A stretch of DNA of 36,885 nt from Solirubrobacterales bacterium (GCA_017882505.1 JADGPJ010000020.1:1-36885); one strand, 5' to 3'. Numbered from the stretch's first letter, positions 7,313 through 17,230 are shown. Made by a program: numbers and translations. The notes: a model not told the origin generated them from the letters alone.

Positions 7313-9010
7313 ATGCGAGCTGCCGACACCCTGATGGAATCGCTGCAGGCCGAGGGCGTCAAGAACGTCTTCGGGATCCCCGGCGGCGCCAACCTGCCGA
7401 CCTATGACGCCCTCGTCGACGCGGACTTCCGCCACGTCCAGGTCCGCCACGAGCAGGGCGGCGGCCACGCGGCCGAGGGCTACGCCAAGGCCTCGGGCCG
7501 GGTCGGGGTCGCCTTCGCCACCTCCGGCCCCGGCGCGACCAACCTGGTCACGGCGATCGCCGACGCGATGCTGGACTCGGTCCCGACCGTCTTCATCACC
7601 GGCCAGGTGCGCACCGAGCTGATCGGCACCGACGGCTTCCAGGAGGCCGACATCCTCGGCGCGACCCTGCCCTTCGTCAAGCACTCCTTCCAGGCCACCG
7701 ACGCGCGCCAGATCCCCGAGTACGTCCACGAGGCCTTCCACATCGCCTCGACCGGGCGGCCGGGGCCGGTCCTGCTCGACATCCCGCAGGACCTCTCGCG
7801 AGCTGACATCGACTACGAGCCGCGAACCGAGCCGGTCGACCTGCCCGGCTACAAGCCCTCCACCGAGGGCAACATCAAACAGATCCGGATCGCCGCCAAA
7901 GCCCTGGCCAACGCCAGGCGCCCTGTCTTCTACACGGGCGGCGGTGTCGTCAGCGCCAACGCCTCCGAGGAGCTGCGCGAGCTCGCCGCCTCCGACCGCT
8001 TCCCGGTCACCTCGACGCTGATGGGCCTCGGCGCCTTCCCCGCCTCCGACGAGAACTGGCTCGGGATGCTGGGGATGCACGGCACCTTCACCGCCAACTA
8101 CGCGATGGACAAGGCGGACCTGATCGTCGCGATCGGCGCCCGCTTCGACGACCGCATCACCGGCAAGTTGGCGGAGTTCGCGCCGAGCGCGAAGGTGATC
8201 CACATCGACATCGATCCGGCCGAGATCTCGAAGAACGTCGGTGCCCACATCCCGATCGTCGGCGACGTCAAGCTTGTGCTGCCGAAACTGACCCGCGAGT
8301 ACCGGGCGCTGCAGACCGACTCCTCGCGGCTCGATCCCTGGTGGAACCAGATTCGCGGCTGGCAGCAGGAGCACCCGCTCTTCTACGAGCCCGGCAAGGA
8401 CGGCGAGATCAAGCCCCAGTTCATGGTCGAGACACTGCACAGGGCGACCCAGGGCGACGCGATCATCACCTCCGACGTCGGCCAGCACCAGATGTGGGCG
8501 GCGCAGTACTACGGCTTCGACAAACCGCGGCGCTGGATCAACTCCGGCGGCCTCGGCACGATGGGCTTCGGACTGCCCTCGGCGGTTGGCGCCAAGGTGG
8601 CCTGCCCGGACGAGACCGTCGTCTGCCTCGCCGGCGACGGCAGCCTGGTCATGAACGTCCAGGAGCTCGCCACCTGCGTCGCCGAGGAGATCCCGGTCAA
8701 GGTCTTCCTGATGAACAATGGCTACATGGGCATGGTCCGCCAGTGGCAGGAGCTGTTCTGGGATCGTCGCTACAGCTCGGTCAAGATGGGCGCCAGCCCG
8801 GACTGGGTGAAGCTGGCCGAGGCCTTCGGCGCGACCGGGATGCGCTGCGAGAGCTCCGCTGACCTCGAGGAGACGATGGTCAAGGCGCTGGAGACCGACG
8901 GCCCGGTTCTGCTCGACGTCCGCGTCACCCAGGAGGAGAACTGCTACCCGATGATCCCGCCGGGTGAAGCCGCCCGCGACATGGTCGAGGCGCCGAGGGT
9001 GGTGCGCTGA
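7313..9010 (+). CDS. ilvB: Acetolactate synthase, large (catalytic) subunit
   Basis: This 565-residue thiamine-diphosphate and FAD enzyme makes acetolactate from two pyruvates, or acetohydroxybutyrate from pyruvate and 2-oxobutyrate. It is the first common step of branched-chain amino acid synthesis. The cofactor-activating Glu sits in RHEQGGGHAAEGYA (near residue 48). The central FAD domain follows (GARFDDRITG). The ThDP/Mg motif runs from GDGSLVMN to NNGYMGMVRQWQ. The ATG at 7313 was chosen over the in-frame GTG at 7280 because MRAADTLMESL matches the family start and lies 10 bases after a -10 box. The stop overlaps the ilvN start (ATGA), so the subunits are translationally coupled. The family QGA is QGG here, a mild variation. 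Confidence 0.95.
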   Translation: MRAADTLMESLQAEGVKNVFGIPGGANLPTYDALVDADFRHVQVRHEQGGGHAAEGYAKASGRVGVAFATSGPGATNLVTAIADAMLDSVPTVFITGQVRTELIGTDGFQEADILGATLPFVKHSFQATDARQIPEYVHEAFHIASTGRPGPVLLDIPQDLSRADIDYEPRTEPVDLPGYKPSTEGNIKQIRIAAKALANARRPVFYTGGGVVSANASEELRELAASDRFPVTSTLMGLGAFPASDENWLGMLGMHGTFTANYAMDKADLIVAIGARFDDRITGKLAEFAPSAKVIHIDIDPAEISKNVGAHIPIVGDVKLVLPKLTREYRALQTDSSRLDPWWNQIRGWQQEHPLFYEPGKDGEIKPQFMVETLHRATQGDAIITSDVGQHQMWAAQYYGFDKPRRWINSGGLGTMGFGLPSAVGAKVACPDETVVCLAGDGSLVMNVQELATCVAEEIPVKVFLMNNGYMGMVRQWQELFWDRRYSSVKMGASPDWVKLAEAFGATGMRCESSADLEETMVKALETDGPVLLDVRVTQEENCYPMIPPGEAARDMVEAPRVVR

Positions 9011-9555
9011 TGGAGGCCGGGACCCCGCAGGCGGTCAAGCTCGAGGATCTGCATCTGCCCGGGCAGCTGAGCGGCCGCAAGCACATCCTTTCGATCCAAG
9101 TGGAGAACAAGCCCGGTGTCCTGGCCCGCGTCGCCGGCCTCTTCTCGCGCCGCGGCTTCAACATCGACACGCTCGCGGTCGGTCCCACCGACGACCCCAG
9201 CATCTCGCGGGTCACGCTGACCCTCGACGGTGCGGTCCACCCGATCGACCAGGTCACCAAGCAGCTGCACAAGCTGGTCAACGTGCTGAAGATCCGCGAC
9301 ATGGAGCCGGAGGAGACGGTGGCGCGCGAGATGGCCCTGTTCAAGGTCTCCTCGGCGGTCGAGAACCGGGCCGAGATCATTCAGTTCGCGGAGATCTTCC
9401 GCGGCAAGATCGTCGACGTCGCCCGCCGCACGATGACGATCGAGGTCACCGGTTCGGCCGACAAGATCGAGGCCTTCGAGCGCATGATCCGCCCCCACGG
9501 CCTGGTCGAAATGGTGCGTACGGGAGAGATTGCCATCGCCCGTGGTCACGACTGA
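9010..9555 (+). CDS. ilvN: Acetolactate synthase, small (regulatory) subunit
   Basis: This 181-residue regulatory partner of IlvB activates the catalytic subunit and confers valine feedback inhibition. An ACT domain occupies about residues 25-100 (ILSIQVENKPGVLARVAGLFSRRGFNIDTL), followed by the conserved C-terminal ALS small-subunit domain (residues about 100-178). It has about 20 extra N-terminal residues compared with the shortest homologues. Its ATG shares the last base of the ilvB TGA (ATGA overlap), which ties the two subunits to equal synthesis. The ilv set is split here: ilvC is 8 kb downstream and ilvD is not in the window. Confidence 0.95.
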   Translation: MEAGTPQAVKLEDLHLPGQLSGRKHILSIQVENKPGVLARVAGLFSRRGFNIDTLAVGPTDDPSISRVTLTLDGAVHPIDQVTKQLHKLVNVLKIRDMEPEETVAREMALFKVSSAVENRAEIIQFAEIFRGKIVDVARRTMTIEVTGSADKIEAFERMIRPHGLVEMVRTGEIAIARGHD

Positions 9556-9625
9556 GATGACGGCCCAGGACGTCGCCAGGCTGCGTCCTCGGTCGCCCGA
9601 ATAGCGCTGCTGTTTCGGGCTCCCC

Positions 9626-11026
9626 GTGTCCTTGTCTGACAACGTCCTGACCTCGTCATTGCAGATCGCCTTGGAGAAGGGCGTCCAGCGCGGGCGCCGG
9701 ACTCTCGTCAGCGTCACCGTCGAGGTCGATCTGGCCGACCCGTGTGCGGCGGTCTTCGCCTCGCGGCTGGCCTCCGATCGCTGGTTCTGCTGGGAGCAGC
9801 CGGACCGCGGCTTCGCGCTGGCGGGGCTCGGGGTCGCACAGGAGTCGACCTCGCGCGGCAAGAGCCGCTTCGCCGAGGTCGCCAGGGAGTGCTCGAGGAC
9901 CGGGGGAGACCCGGTGCTCGACGAGCCGCCGGGGCTGCCCGCCGGCGCCGGCCCGGTCTGGCTGGGAGGGTTTGCCTTCGACGCCGAGGGCGGCTCCTCC
10001 TCGATCTGGTCCTCGCTGTCGCCCGGCTCGCTGGTCTTGCCCGAGCTGTCGCTCTGCCGCAGCGCCGAGCGCACGTTCGTCACCGTCAACGCCGTCCTCA
10101 GTCCCGGCGATGACGCATCCCGGGTCGGCGCCGCGCTCGAGGCCAGGTTGGCCGGGCTGCGCGCGGAGGCGCCGCTGCCGATGCTCGATCCGCACCCGAC
10201 CGCTCACGCCGAGATCCGCAGTGCCCGGCCCCCGGCCGAGTTCGAAGACGCCGTCGCCGCCGCCGCAGCCCGGATCGACGCGGGGGAGATGAGCAAGATC
10301 GTGCTCGCCCGCGAGGTGATCGTCCGCGCCGGCGCCGCCCACGATCCGGCGGCGCTATTCGGGGCGATGCGGGTCCAGTTCCCGGCCTGCTTCTGCTTCT
10401 GCTGCGGCACCCCCGAGGCCGCCTTCATCGGCGCCAGCCCGGAGCTGCTGGTGCGGCGCTCGGGCGCCAGCGTCTCCACCGTCGCCCTCGCCGGCTCGAC
10501 CCGCCGCAGCTCCGACCCCGCCGTCGACGACCACCTAGGCGAGCAGCTGCTGCGCAGCGACAAGGACCGCCGCGAGCAACGGATCGTCGCCAAGCGCATC
10601 GTCCGCGCCCTGCGCCCACACGCGGTCTGGGTCGAGGCGGCGCCGGAGCCGGAGATCGTCAAGATCGCCAACATCCAGCACCTGGCGACGCCGGTGATCG
10701 CCCAGCTGGCCGAGCCCCACTCGGCGATCGAGCTGGCGGGCCTGCTGCACCCGACCCCCGCCGTCGGCGGCGAGCCCTGGCCCGACGCCGCCGCGGCGAT
10801 CGACGATCTCGAGGGCATGGACCGCGGCTGGTACGCCGGCCCGGTCGGCTGGATGGACGCGACCGAGGACGGCGAGTTCTGCGTCGCCCTCCGCAGTGCC
10901 CTCCTCCGCGACCGCGAGGCTCACCTCTTCGCCGGCGTCGGCGTCGTCGCCGGCTCTGACCCGGCCGCCGAGCTGGCCGAGACCGAGGTCAAGCTCGGCG
11001 CCCTGCTGCCGCTGGTCGCCGAGTAG
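9626..11026 (+). CDS. menF: Isochorismate synthase (menaquinone pathway)
   Basis: This 466-residue chorismate-binding enzyme converts chorismate to isochorismate, the entry reaction of menaquinone synthesis. The first half is variable. The C-terminal half (from about residue 205) carries the family blocks: KIVLAREVIV with the general-base lysine, FIGASPELLVRR, VALAGSTRRS, EQRIVAKRIVRAL, IQHLATPV, LHPTPAVGGEP and GMDRGWYAGPVGW with a late FAGVGVVAGSDP. The start is GTG at 9626 with no clear Shine-Dalgarno; an alternative downstream start is possible. It is convergent with menD, which supports the menaquinone role over siderophore isochorismate. EntC-type enzymes share these motifs, so context decides the name. 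Confidence 0.88.
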   Translation: MSLSDNVLTSSLQIALEKGVQRGRRTLVSVTVEVDLADPCAAVFASRLASDRWFCWEQPDRGFALAGLGVAQESTSRGKSRFAEVARECSRTGGDPVLDEPPGLPAGAGPVWLGGFAFDAEGGSSSIWSSLSPGSLVLPELSLCRSAERTFVTVNAVLSPGDDASRVGAALEARLAGLRAEAPLPMLDPHPTAHAEIRSARPPAEFEDAVAAAAARIDAGEMSKIVLAREVIVRAGAAHDPAALFGAMRVQFPACFCFCCGTPEAAFIGASPELLVRRSGASVSTVALAGSTRRSSDPAVDDHLGEQLLRSDKDRREQRIVAKRIVRALRPHAVWVEAAPEPEIVKIANIQHLATPVIAQLAEPHSAIELAGLLHPTPAVGGEPWPDAAAAIDDLEGMDRGWYAGPVGWMDATEDGEFCVALRSALLRDREAHLFAGVGVVAGSDPAAELAETEVKLGALLPLVAE

Positions 11027-11132
11027 ACGGACCGGCGTCGAATAGTGCAGGATCCCTCGCGTGATCCGGCGAAAGGCTGGCGGTGCCAAGGGTGCAGCCA
11101 CCTGGCTGGTCGTCTGCTGAGCGGCCGCGGGT

Positions 11133-11176
11133 CGCCGAGATTGCACTTACCCCGGCATAGCGGGGTCAACTGCAAC
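11133..11176. repeat. Dispersed palindromic repeat, copy A
   Basis: This is an imperfect palindrome: TTGCACTTACCCCG (11141-11154) pairs with CGGGGTCAACTGCAA (11161-11175) with one mismatch and one bulge. It shares its first 16 bases (CGCCGAGATTGCACTT) and its general plan with a second copy at 27201-27244. It sits between the convergent menF and menD genes, where it could also serve as a bidirectional terminator. The rest of that 158-base gap shows nothing I recognise. Confidence 0.6.
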
Positions 11177-11184
11177 TTCACCTG

Positions 11185-12936
11185 TCACGGAAGTGAGCCG
11201 ACCGCCTCGTGGACGCGTTCGGTGAGGCGGCGGTGGAGCGCGACGTTGGACTGGCGGTCGGTCCTGACCTCGATCAGGCCGCTGCCGGCGGCCAGGGCCC
11301 CCGGCAGCTCGCCGAGCGTCTCGAGCCGCCGATGCGGGAGATCGAAAAGCGCCGCGGCCTTGGCGACGTCGACGCCGCGCGGCGTTCCCAGCAGCGCCTC
11401 GAACTCCTCGCCGCCCATCGCCCCCTCCTGGGGAAGGAAGTGGAAGATGCCGCCGCCGTCGTTGTCGATGACGACGATCCGGACCGGGGTGGAGACCTCG
11501 CGCAGGGCGGCGAGTCCGCCGATGTCGTGGAGCAGGCCGAGGTCGCCGGTGACAATCGTCGTCGGGCGGCCGCTGGCATGGGCGGCTCCGATACCGGAGG
11601 AGATCAGGCCGTCGATGCCGTTGGCGCCGCGGTTGCAGAGGAAGAGGGCGTCGGTCTCTGCCGGGGCGAGGAAGGCCTCCTGGTCACGGATCGGCATGCT
11701 CGAGGCCGTGTAGACGAGGTCGCCGCCGCGGTGGGCGCGCCCGAGCGCCATGTGCAGCGCCGGCTCGGAGATCGGCCCCGCGTCCTCGAGCTCGGCCTTG
11801 AGCGCCGCTTGGGCCGCCCGCTCGGCCTCGAGCCAGAGCTCCGGTGCCGCTCGCTCCTCCTTCTCCAGCCGCGCCGCCCAACCCGCGGCGAGCTCGGTCG
11901 GGTCGGCGCGCAACAACGCCGCCGCCCGCCGGCTCGGCTCGTTCCATCCCCCGCAGGGGTCGATGAGGATCTGGTCGGCGCCGCTGGCCGCCAGCCACGC
12001 TCGCAACGGCTTGCTGGTCGGCATCTCGCCGAACCGCAGCACCAGGTCGGGGACGACGGACTTGGCGAAGTGCTCGTCGCGCAGCAGCTGGTCGTAGCTG
12101 CCGATCACGTGCGAGCGGTCGTGCGGCCCGCAGCGCAGCTGTGAGGTCGGCTCGGCCAGGATCGGGAAGCCGGAGGCCCGGGCGAGGTGGGCGAGCGGCT
12201 CGCGCAGCTCGGAGTCGAGCTGGCGGCCGGCGATGATCACCCCCGCGATCGCGTCGCCGATGTGCCCGGCGACCTCCTCGAGCAGGAAGGTCGACGGCTC
12301 CAGGTCGATCCGGGTCACCGCGGTCAGCGGCCGGCCCTCGCGGCCCTCGAGGGCCAGCGGGTCCGTCGCCGTCACCGCACCCTCGACCGCGATCGGCGCC
12401 AGCGGCTCGCGCCAGGGCAGGTTGAGGTGGACCGGTCCAGGGCGCGTCTCGCCCCGCGCCGCCGCCAACGCCCGGCAGGCGACCGAGCGGTAGCGGAGCA
12501 GTCCGTCGTCGTCGGCCTCGTGGGTGCCGACTTCGCAGAACCAGCGCACCGCCGAGCCGAAGACCTTGATCTGGTCGATCGTCTGCCCGGCGCCGATCCC
12601 GCGCAGCTCCGGCGGCCGGTCGGCGCTGAGCACGACCAGCGGCAGCGCCGATTCGTCCGCCTCGCAGACCGCCGGGTGGTAGTTGGCGACGGCGGTGCCG
12701 GAGGTGCAGAGCAGCGCCACCGGCTCGCCGCTCGCCTGGGCGGCGCCGAGGGCGAAGAACCCCGCCGAGCGCTCGTCGAGGATCACCGTCACCTCAATCT
12801 CCTCCTGGCGCCAGAGCGCCACAGCGAGCGGAGTGGAGCGAGAACCGGGGGAGACGACCGCGTGGCGCAGCCCGCCGCGCGCCAGCTCCTCGGCGAAGGC
12901 CGAAGCGAGCGCGGTGTTGGCGTTGGTCGGGTCCAC
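11185..12936 (-). CDS. menD: SEPHCHC synthase (2-succinyl-5-enolpyruvyl-6-hydroxy-3-cyclohexene-1-carboxylate synthase)
   Basis: This 583-residue thiamine-diphosphate enzyme condenses isochorismate with 2-oxoglutarate. The N-terminus has VVSPGSRSTPLAVAL, typical of MenD. DERSAGFFALG holds the cofactor-activating Glu, followed by LLCTSGTAVANYHPAV and LSADRPPELRGIGAGQTIDQ. The C-terminal ThDP/Mg region is TGDLGLLHDIGGL with NDGGGIFHFLPQ. The start is GTG at 12936, 9 bases after the menC stop. It is the last gene of the menB-menA-menC-menD operon and is convergent with menF, the enzyme before it in the pathway. Length fits the family. Confidence 0.93.
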   Translation of the reverse strand: MDPTNANTALASAFAEELARGGLRHAVVSPGSRSTPLAVALWRQEEIEVTVILDERSAGFFALGAAQASGEPVALLCTSGTAVANYHPAVCEADESALPLVVLSADRPPELRGIGAGQTIDQIKVFGSAVRWFCEVGTHEADDDGLLRYRSVACRALAAARGETRPGPVHLNLPWREPLAPIAVEGAVTATDPLALEGREGRPLTAVTRIDLEPSTFLLEEVAGHIGDAIAGVIIAGRQLDSELREPLAHLARASGFPILAEPTSQLRCGPHDRSHVIGSYDQLLRDEHFAKSVVPDLVLRFGEMPTSKPLRAWLAASGADQILIDPCGGWNEPSRRAAALLRADPTELAAGWAARLEKEERAAPELWLEAERAAQAALKAELEDAGPISEPALHMALGRAHRGGDLVYTASSMPIRDQEAFLAPAETDALFLCNRGANGIDGLISSGIGAAHASGRPTTIVTGDLGLLHDIGGLAALREVSTPVRIVVIDNDGGGIFHFLPQEGAMGGEEFEALLGTPRGVDVAKAAALFDLPHRRLETLGELPGALAAGSGLIEVRTDRQSNVALHRRLTERVHEAVGSLP

Positions 12937-12945
12937 GGGAAGAAC

Positions 12946-14007
12946 CTAAAGCCGGTGCGCCCGCAGCGCTTCCTCGTCGATCTCGACGCCGAGGCCGGGT
13001 CCATCGGGAGGGTGCAGCATGCCGTCTCGCAGCTCGCACTCGACCGCAGCGATCGTCGAGCCGAAGAGGCGCTGGGTGGCGAGGCCGTGGGCGAGCTCGA
13101 GCGGGTCCGCCGGCGCGCTCTCGCGCAGCGTCTGCGCGACCTGGGCGGCGGCGGCGATCCCGACCGGGCCGTCGAGCGCGCTCGACAGGTAAGAGGGAAG
13201 GATCTCGGCGATCGCGATCGCTTCCTCGGGGCCACCGACCTTCGATAGCTTCACGCCCGCCAGCGCGCAGGCCGTCATCGACGCCGCGAGTTCGGCATCG
13301 GAGCGGCTCTCGACACTCTCGTCCGCGGCGATCGGGATCGAAGTCGAGGTGGCCAGCGCCGCCATCTCCTCGAGCGTCGCCACCGGTTGCTCGGCGAGCT
13401 CGACGTCCAGCTCCTCAAGCTCGATCAGGGTCCGCTTCGCCCGCTCGAGATCCCAGGTGGCGTTGGCGTCGACCCGGATCCGCGCCGCCGCTCCCACCGC
13501 TTCCCGCACGGCCCGGACCTGACCGACGTCGTCGCCAACGCCGAGCTTCAGCTTGAAGGTCGAGTAGCCCTCGCCGGCCCAGCGCAGGGCGTCCTCGGCG
13601 ACCGCCGCCGGTTCGCCGGCGACGAGCGTGGCGTTGCAGGCCACCGGGTCCTCCGCCGCGGCGGAGGACGCTCCGCCTTCGGTATCCGCGATTCGCCCGC
13701 GCAGGTCCAGCAGGGCCGTCCAGACGGCGCATCGAGTCGGGGCCGAGAGGGCCGCCATGCCACTCCTCACCTGCTCCTCGTCGAGCGTCTCCAGGACTTC
13801 GAGCCGACGCAACTCGGCGACGACCGTCTCGATCGTCGCCCCGCCCCGCAGCGACAGCGGCACCGCTTCGCCCAAGCCGACCAGCCCCTCCTTGTCGCGC
13901 AGCCGCAGCAGCACCATCTCGCGCTGCTCCAGACGCCCCCGTGCGGTCACGTAGGGCTCGCGGAACGGCAGGGCGTAGGGGATGACTTCGACGGAGGCGA
14001 GTCGCAC
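12946..14007 (-). CDS. menC: o-Succinylbenzoate synthase
   Basis: This 353-residue enolase-superfamily enzyme dehydrates SHCHC to o-succinylbenzoate. An N-terminal capping domain (residues 1-110) precedes the barrel. The barrel has the catalytic lysine in FKLKLG, the metal-ligand strand RVDANATW, then the acidic ligand segments ELAEQP and IAADES, and a second lysine in GVKLSKVGG. The muconate-cycloisomerase/N-acylamino-acid-racemase subgroup looks alike, but the position between menA and menD fixes the role. It is preceded by a 46-base gap after menA and followed 9 bases later by menD on the same strand. The start at 14007 is a GTG, with residues MRLASVEVIPYALPF giving the normal family opening. 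Confidence 0.88.
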   Translation of the reverse strand: MRLASVEVIPYALPFREPYVTARGRLEQREMVLLRLRDKEGLVGLGEAVPLSLRGGATIETVVAELRRLEVLETLDEEQVRSGMAALSAPTRCAVWTALLDLRGRIADTEGGASSAAAEDPVACNATLVAGEPAAVAEDALRWAGEGYSTFKLKLGVGDDVGQVRAVREAVGAAARIRVDANATWDLERAKRTLIELEELDVELAEQPVATLEEMAALATSTSIPIAADESVESRSDAELAASMTACALAGVKLSKVGGPEEAIAIAEILPSYLSSALDGPVGIAAAAQVAQTLRESAPADPLELAHGLATQRLFGSTIAAVECELRDGMLHPPDGPGLGVEIDEEALRAHRL

Positions 14008-14053
14008 GCCTACAGCTTCTCACTCCGCCGGAGCCGCGGACGCCGGGGGGCGG

Positions 14054-14935
14054 CTAGCCGGAGATCAGCAGCCCGGCGGTGACCAGCAGGCTGAAGACCG
14101 CGAGCAGCGCCCCGGTCGCGGCCAGGGCGCCGTTCAGGGCCGGGCCGTCGGTGCGGTTGCTCATCGCCCGCATCGGCCCGATCGCCATCGGCAGCGCCGC
14201 CAGCCCGATCAGCGGCAGCGCGCTCGCTTCGCCCGCGACCAGCGATATCGGCAGCACGACGAAGGCCCCGAGCACCAGCAGCCGGTAGAGCATCACAGCG
14301 TTGGTGCGGCCCATCCGCACGGCGAGCGTCATCTTGCCCGCCCGCCGGTCGGTCTCGATGTCGCGGACGTTGTTGACGACGATGATCGCCGTGGCGAGGA
14401 AGCCGATCGCGATCGAGAGCCCCAGCGGCAGCGTGTCGAGATGCTCCAGCTGCACGTAGTAGGAGCCGTTGACGGCAACCAGGCCGAAGAAGAGGAAGAC
14501 GAAGACCTCGCCGAGGCCGGCGTAGCCGTAGGGCCGGGGTCCGCCGGTGTAGAGGACGCCGGCGGCGATCGAGACGGCGCCGATCAGGAGGATCACCGCG
14601 CCGGCGACGGTCGCCAGGTAGATCCCGCAGACGAGCGCCACGGCGAAGGCGATGTAGGTCGCCGTCAGCACCCGCCGTGGGGTCACCAGCCCGGCCGAGG
14701 TGACCCTGACCGGGCCGAGCCGGTCGGCGGCGTCGGCGCCGCGCTTGGCGTCGGAGTAGTCGTTGGCGAGGTTGGTGCCGATCTGGATGAAGATCGAGCC
14801 GATCAGGGCGGCGACGAAGGCGCCGACCCGCGGCAGGTGCCCGAGCCACTGCACCGCCGCCGCGGTGCCGACCAGCACCGGAGCGATCGCCGCCGGCAGC
14901 GTCCGCGGACGCGCCGACATCAGCCAGATCCTCAT
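14054..14935 (-). CDS. menA: 1,4-Dihydroxy-2-naphthoate polyprenyltransferase
   Basis: This 293-residue membrane enzyme of the UbiA superfamily attaches the polyprenyl side chain to DHNA, giving demethylmenaquinone. About eight or nine membrane helices are visible. The first aspartate-rich prenyl-diphosphate/Mg site is [14 protein letters not shown], and the second is [34 protein letters not shown] is the usual MenA start. The ATG at 14935 overlaps the menB stop (ATGA), so the two are coupled. The longer open frame upstream is menB read in another frame and was not used. The product still needs MenG methylation, encoded elsewhere. Confidence 0.92.
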   Translation of the reverse strand: MRIWLMSARPRTLPAAIAPVLVGTAAAVQWLGHLPRVGAFVAALIGSIFIQIGTNLANDYSDAKRGADAADRLGPVRVTSAGLVTPRRVLTATYIAFAVALVCGIYLATVAGAVILLIGAVSIAAGVLYTGGPRPYGYAGLGEVFVFLFFGLVAVNGSYYVQLEHLDTLPLGLSIAIGFLATAIIVVNNVRDIETDRRAGKMTLAVRMGRTNAVMLYRLLVLGAFVVLPISLVAGEASALPLIGLAALPMAIGPMRAMSNRTDGPALNGALAATGALLAVFSLLVTAGLLISG

Positions 14936-15810
14936 GGGCGTTTCGGGAACTTGCCGAAGTCGGGCTTGCGGCCCTGCTGGTAGGCGTTGCGCCCCTCCTG
15001 GCCCTCCTCGGACATGTAGAAGAGCAGCGTCGCGTCGTGGGAGAGCTGCTGCAGGCCGGTCAGCCCGTCCTCTTCGGCGTTGAAGCTCGACTTCAGCAAC
15101 CGCAGCGAGAGGGGGGAGAGGTGGAGCATCTCCCGGCACCAGGCGACGACCTCGCGCTCCAGGTCCGCCAGCGGCACGACCGCGTTGACGAGGCCCATCT
15201 CCAGCGCCTCGTCGGCGCCGTAGAGCCGGCAGAGGAACCAGAACTCCTTCGCCTTCTTGACTCCGATGTTGCGGGCGAGCAGGCTGGCGCCGAAGCCGCC
15301 GTCGAAGGAGCCGACCCGGGGGCCGGTCTGGCCGAAGCGGGCGTTGTCGGCGGCGATCGTGATGTCGCAGACCAGGTGCAGGATGTGGCCGCCGCCGACC
15401 GCGTAGCCGGCGACCATCGCCACCACCGGCTTCGGCAGGCGGCGGATCTGGACGTGGAGGTCGCCGACGTCGAGGCGCCCGACTCCCTGCTGGGCGACGT
15501 CGTCGTCGCCGATGTAGCCGTCGTCGCCGCGGATCCGCTGGTCGCCGCCGGAGCAGAAGGCATCGTCGCCGGCGCCGGTGAAGACGATCGCGCCGACCTC
15601 GAGGTCGTCGCGGGCGCGGCCGAAGGCGTCGCGCAGCTCGGCCAGCGTCTGCGGCCGGAAAGCGTTGCGAACCTCGGGCCGGTCGATCGTGATCTTGGCG
15701 ATCCCGTCGCCCTTCTCGTAGAGGATGTCGCCGTACTCGGCGGCGCTGCGCCACTCGATCGGCGCGTAGAGATCCTGCTCGGGTGGGGCGTCCTTGTGGC
15801 GTTGCGGCAA
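14932..15810 (-). CDS. menB: 1,4-Dihydroxy-2-naphthoyl-CoA synthase
   Basis: This 292-residue crotonase-fold enzyme closes the second naphthoquinone ring from o-succinylbenzoyl-CoA. Landmarks are [11 protein letters not shown], the oxyanion-hole segment [34 protein letters not shown] and the MenB-specific [10 protein letters not shown] with [13 protein letters not shown] chose a TTG start at 15810 because GGAGGA lies 4 bases before it and the resulting [10 protein letters not shown] leads directly into the conserved region. The in-frame ATG at 15987 would reach into the divergent menE coding sequence. It is the first gene of menB-A-C-D. The divergent menE encodes the enzyme that makes its substrate. 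Confidence 0.92.
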   Translation of the reverse strand: MPQRHKDAPPEQDLYAPIEWRSAAEYGDILYEKGDGIAKITIDRPEVRNAFRPQTLAELRDAFGRARDDLEVGAIVFTGAGDDAFCSGGDQRIRGDDGYIGDDDVAQQGVGRLDVGDLHVQIRRLPKPVVAMVAGYAVGGGHILHLVCDITIAADNARFGQTGPRVGSFDGGFGASLLARNIGVKKAKEFWFLCRLYGADEALEMGLVNAVVPLADLEREVVAWCREMLHLSPLSLRLLKSSFNAEEDGLTGLQQLSHDATLLFYMSEEGQEGRNAYQQGRKPDFGKFPKRP

Positions 15811-15904
15811 GCTTTCCTCCAGGTGGGTGTCGGCCGCGCGCTGGCGCGGAGCGCTAAGAATGCCGTGGCAACGATAACCAGCGACCCCTGAGAGACGCGC
15901 AGCG

Positions 15905-17230
15905 ATGAAGCTCGACAACTGGCTCGCACAGAGATCCCAGAGCTGCCCCGACCGCACCGCGCTGGCGGCGGACGGGGTCGACGTCACCTACGCCGAGCTC
16001 GAGGCGGAGGCGACCTGGGTGGCGCGCCGGCTCGCCGCCCACGGCGTCCGCCGCGGCTCGATCGCGGCGCTGACGATGCACCCGCGGCGCGAGCAGGTCG
16101 TCCTCTTCCACGCGCTGATGAAGGTCGGCGCCACCCTGCTGCCGCTGAGCCCGCGACTGACCGCGAGCGAGCGGTCGGCGATCGTCGCCGCCGAGGAACC
16201 GACCGTCGACCTCGACGACGCCGGCGAGCTGACCCAGACCGAAGCCGACCTGCCGCTGCTCGGCGAGAACGACATGGACGACGTCTGCGCGCGCGTCCTG
16301 ACCAGCGGCAGCTCCGGCCTGCCGAAGCCGGTCGGCCTCACCTACGGCAACTTCCTCTGGAGCGCCGTCGGCTCCGGCTTCAACATCGGCGTCGACCCGG
16401 CGGACCGCTGGCTCTGCTGCCTGCCGCTCAGCCACATCTCCGGCCTCGGCATCGTCATGCGCTCGGTCATCTACGGCACCACCGCGGTCCTCCACGACGG
16501 CTTCGACATCGACCACGCCGGCGCGGCGCTGGAAAGAGACGGGATCACCGTCGTCTCGGTGGTGACGACGATGCTGACCCGGCTGCTCGACGCCGGGGTC
16601 GACCTCTCCGGTCCGCGGGCGATCCTCGTCGGCGGCGGGCCTGTTCCCGAGGAGCCGCTGCAGGAGGCGATCGCCAAGGGCGCGACCGTCGTCCAGACCT
16701 ACGGCCTGACCGAGACCTGCTCGCAGGTGACGACCCTGGCTCCCGCCGATGCCAGCCGCAAGCTCGGCTCCGCCGGGCGGCCGCTGCTGACGACCCACCT
16801 CCGCATCCTCGACGGCGAGATCCTGGTCCAGGGCCCGACCGTGGCGCCGGGCCACGCCGACGCCGACGGCTGGTTGCACACCGGCGATCTCGGCCACATC
16901 GACGACGAGGGCTTCCTCTACGTCAAGGACCGGATCGACGACCTGATCGTCAGCGGCGGCGAGAACGTCGTCCCGGCCGAGGTCGAGGAGGTGCTGCTGC
17001 GCCACCCCGAGGTCGCCGACGCCGCCGTGATCGGTCGCGAGGACCCCGAGTGGCAGCAGGCGGTGACCGCGGTGGTCGTGCTCGAGGCCGGCTCCGTCGC
17101 CACTCCCGACGACCTCCGCCGCCACTGCGGCGAATCGCTGGCCGGCTTCAAGGTCCCCAAGCGGGTCGAGCTCGCCGCGGCGCTGCCGCGCACGCCCTCG
17201 GGCAAGCTGATGAGAAGGGCGCTCCGATAG
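15905..17230 (+). CDS. menE: o-Succinylbenzoate-CoA ligase
   Basis: This 441-residue ANL-superfamily enzyme adenylates o-succinylbenzoate and transfers it to CoA. The P-loop-like motif is [19 protein letters not shown]. The A5 motif is [11 protein letters not shown], the hinge/A7 region is [22 protein letters not shown], and the A10 catalytic lysine is in [13 protein letters not shown]. It is shorter than general acyl-CoA ligases, as MenE usually is. It is transcribed away from menB across a 94-base gap that must hold both promoters; I see no convincing -10 for it. Its TAG stop at 17228-17230 is also the first half of the ilvC -10 box. Confidence 0.88.
   Translation: MKLDNWLAQRSQSCPDRTALAADGVDVTYAELEAEATWVARRLAAHGVRRGSIAALTMHPRREQVVLFHALMKVGATLLPLSPRLTASERSAIVAAEEPTVDLDDAGELTQTEADLPLLGENDMDDVCARVLTSGSSGLPKPVGLTYGNFLWSAVGSGFNIGVDPADRWLCCLPLSHISGLGIVMRSVIYGTTAVLHDGFDIDHAGAALERDGITVVSVVTTMLTRLLDAGVDLSGPRAILVGGGPVPEEPLQEAIAKGATVVQTYGLTETCSQVTTLAPADASRKLGSAGRPLLTTHLRILDGEILVQGPTVAPGHADADGWLHTGDLGHIDDEGFLYVKDRIDDLIVSGGENVVPAEVEEVLLRHPEVADAAVIGREDPEWQQAVTAVVVLEAGSVATPDDLRRHCGESLAGFKVPKRVELAAALPRTPSGKLMRRALR

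Noticed and set aside
6122-8488. Minus-strand open frame of 788 codons over sqdB and ilvB
   Set aside because: It spans two well-supported opposite-strand genes and shows only low-complexity Val/Asp/Gly/Leu-rich sequence with no domain.
9557-9604. Fifteen-codon ORF after ilvN (MTAQDVARLRPRSPE)
   Set aside because: It has no regulatory codon bias, hairpin or ribosome-binding site to support it.
11045-11713. Forward open frame starting between menF and menD
   Set aside because: Most of it is antisense to menD and it crosses the palindromic repeat; no domain is recognisable.
14936-15754. N-terminal extension of the menA frame
   Set aside because: It is menB coding sequence read in another frame, Arg/Pro-rich; MenA begins at the ATG at 14935.
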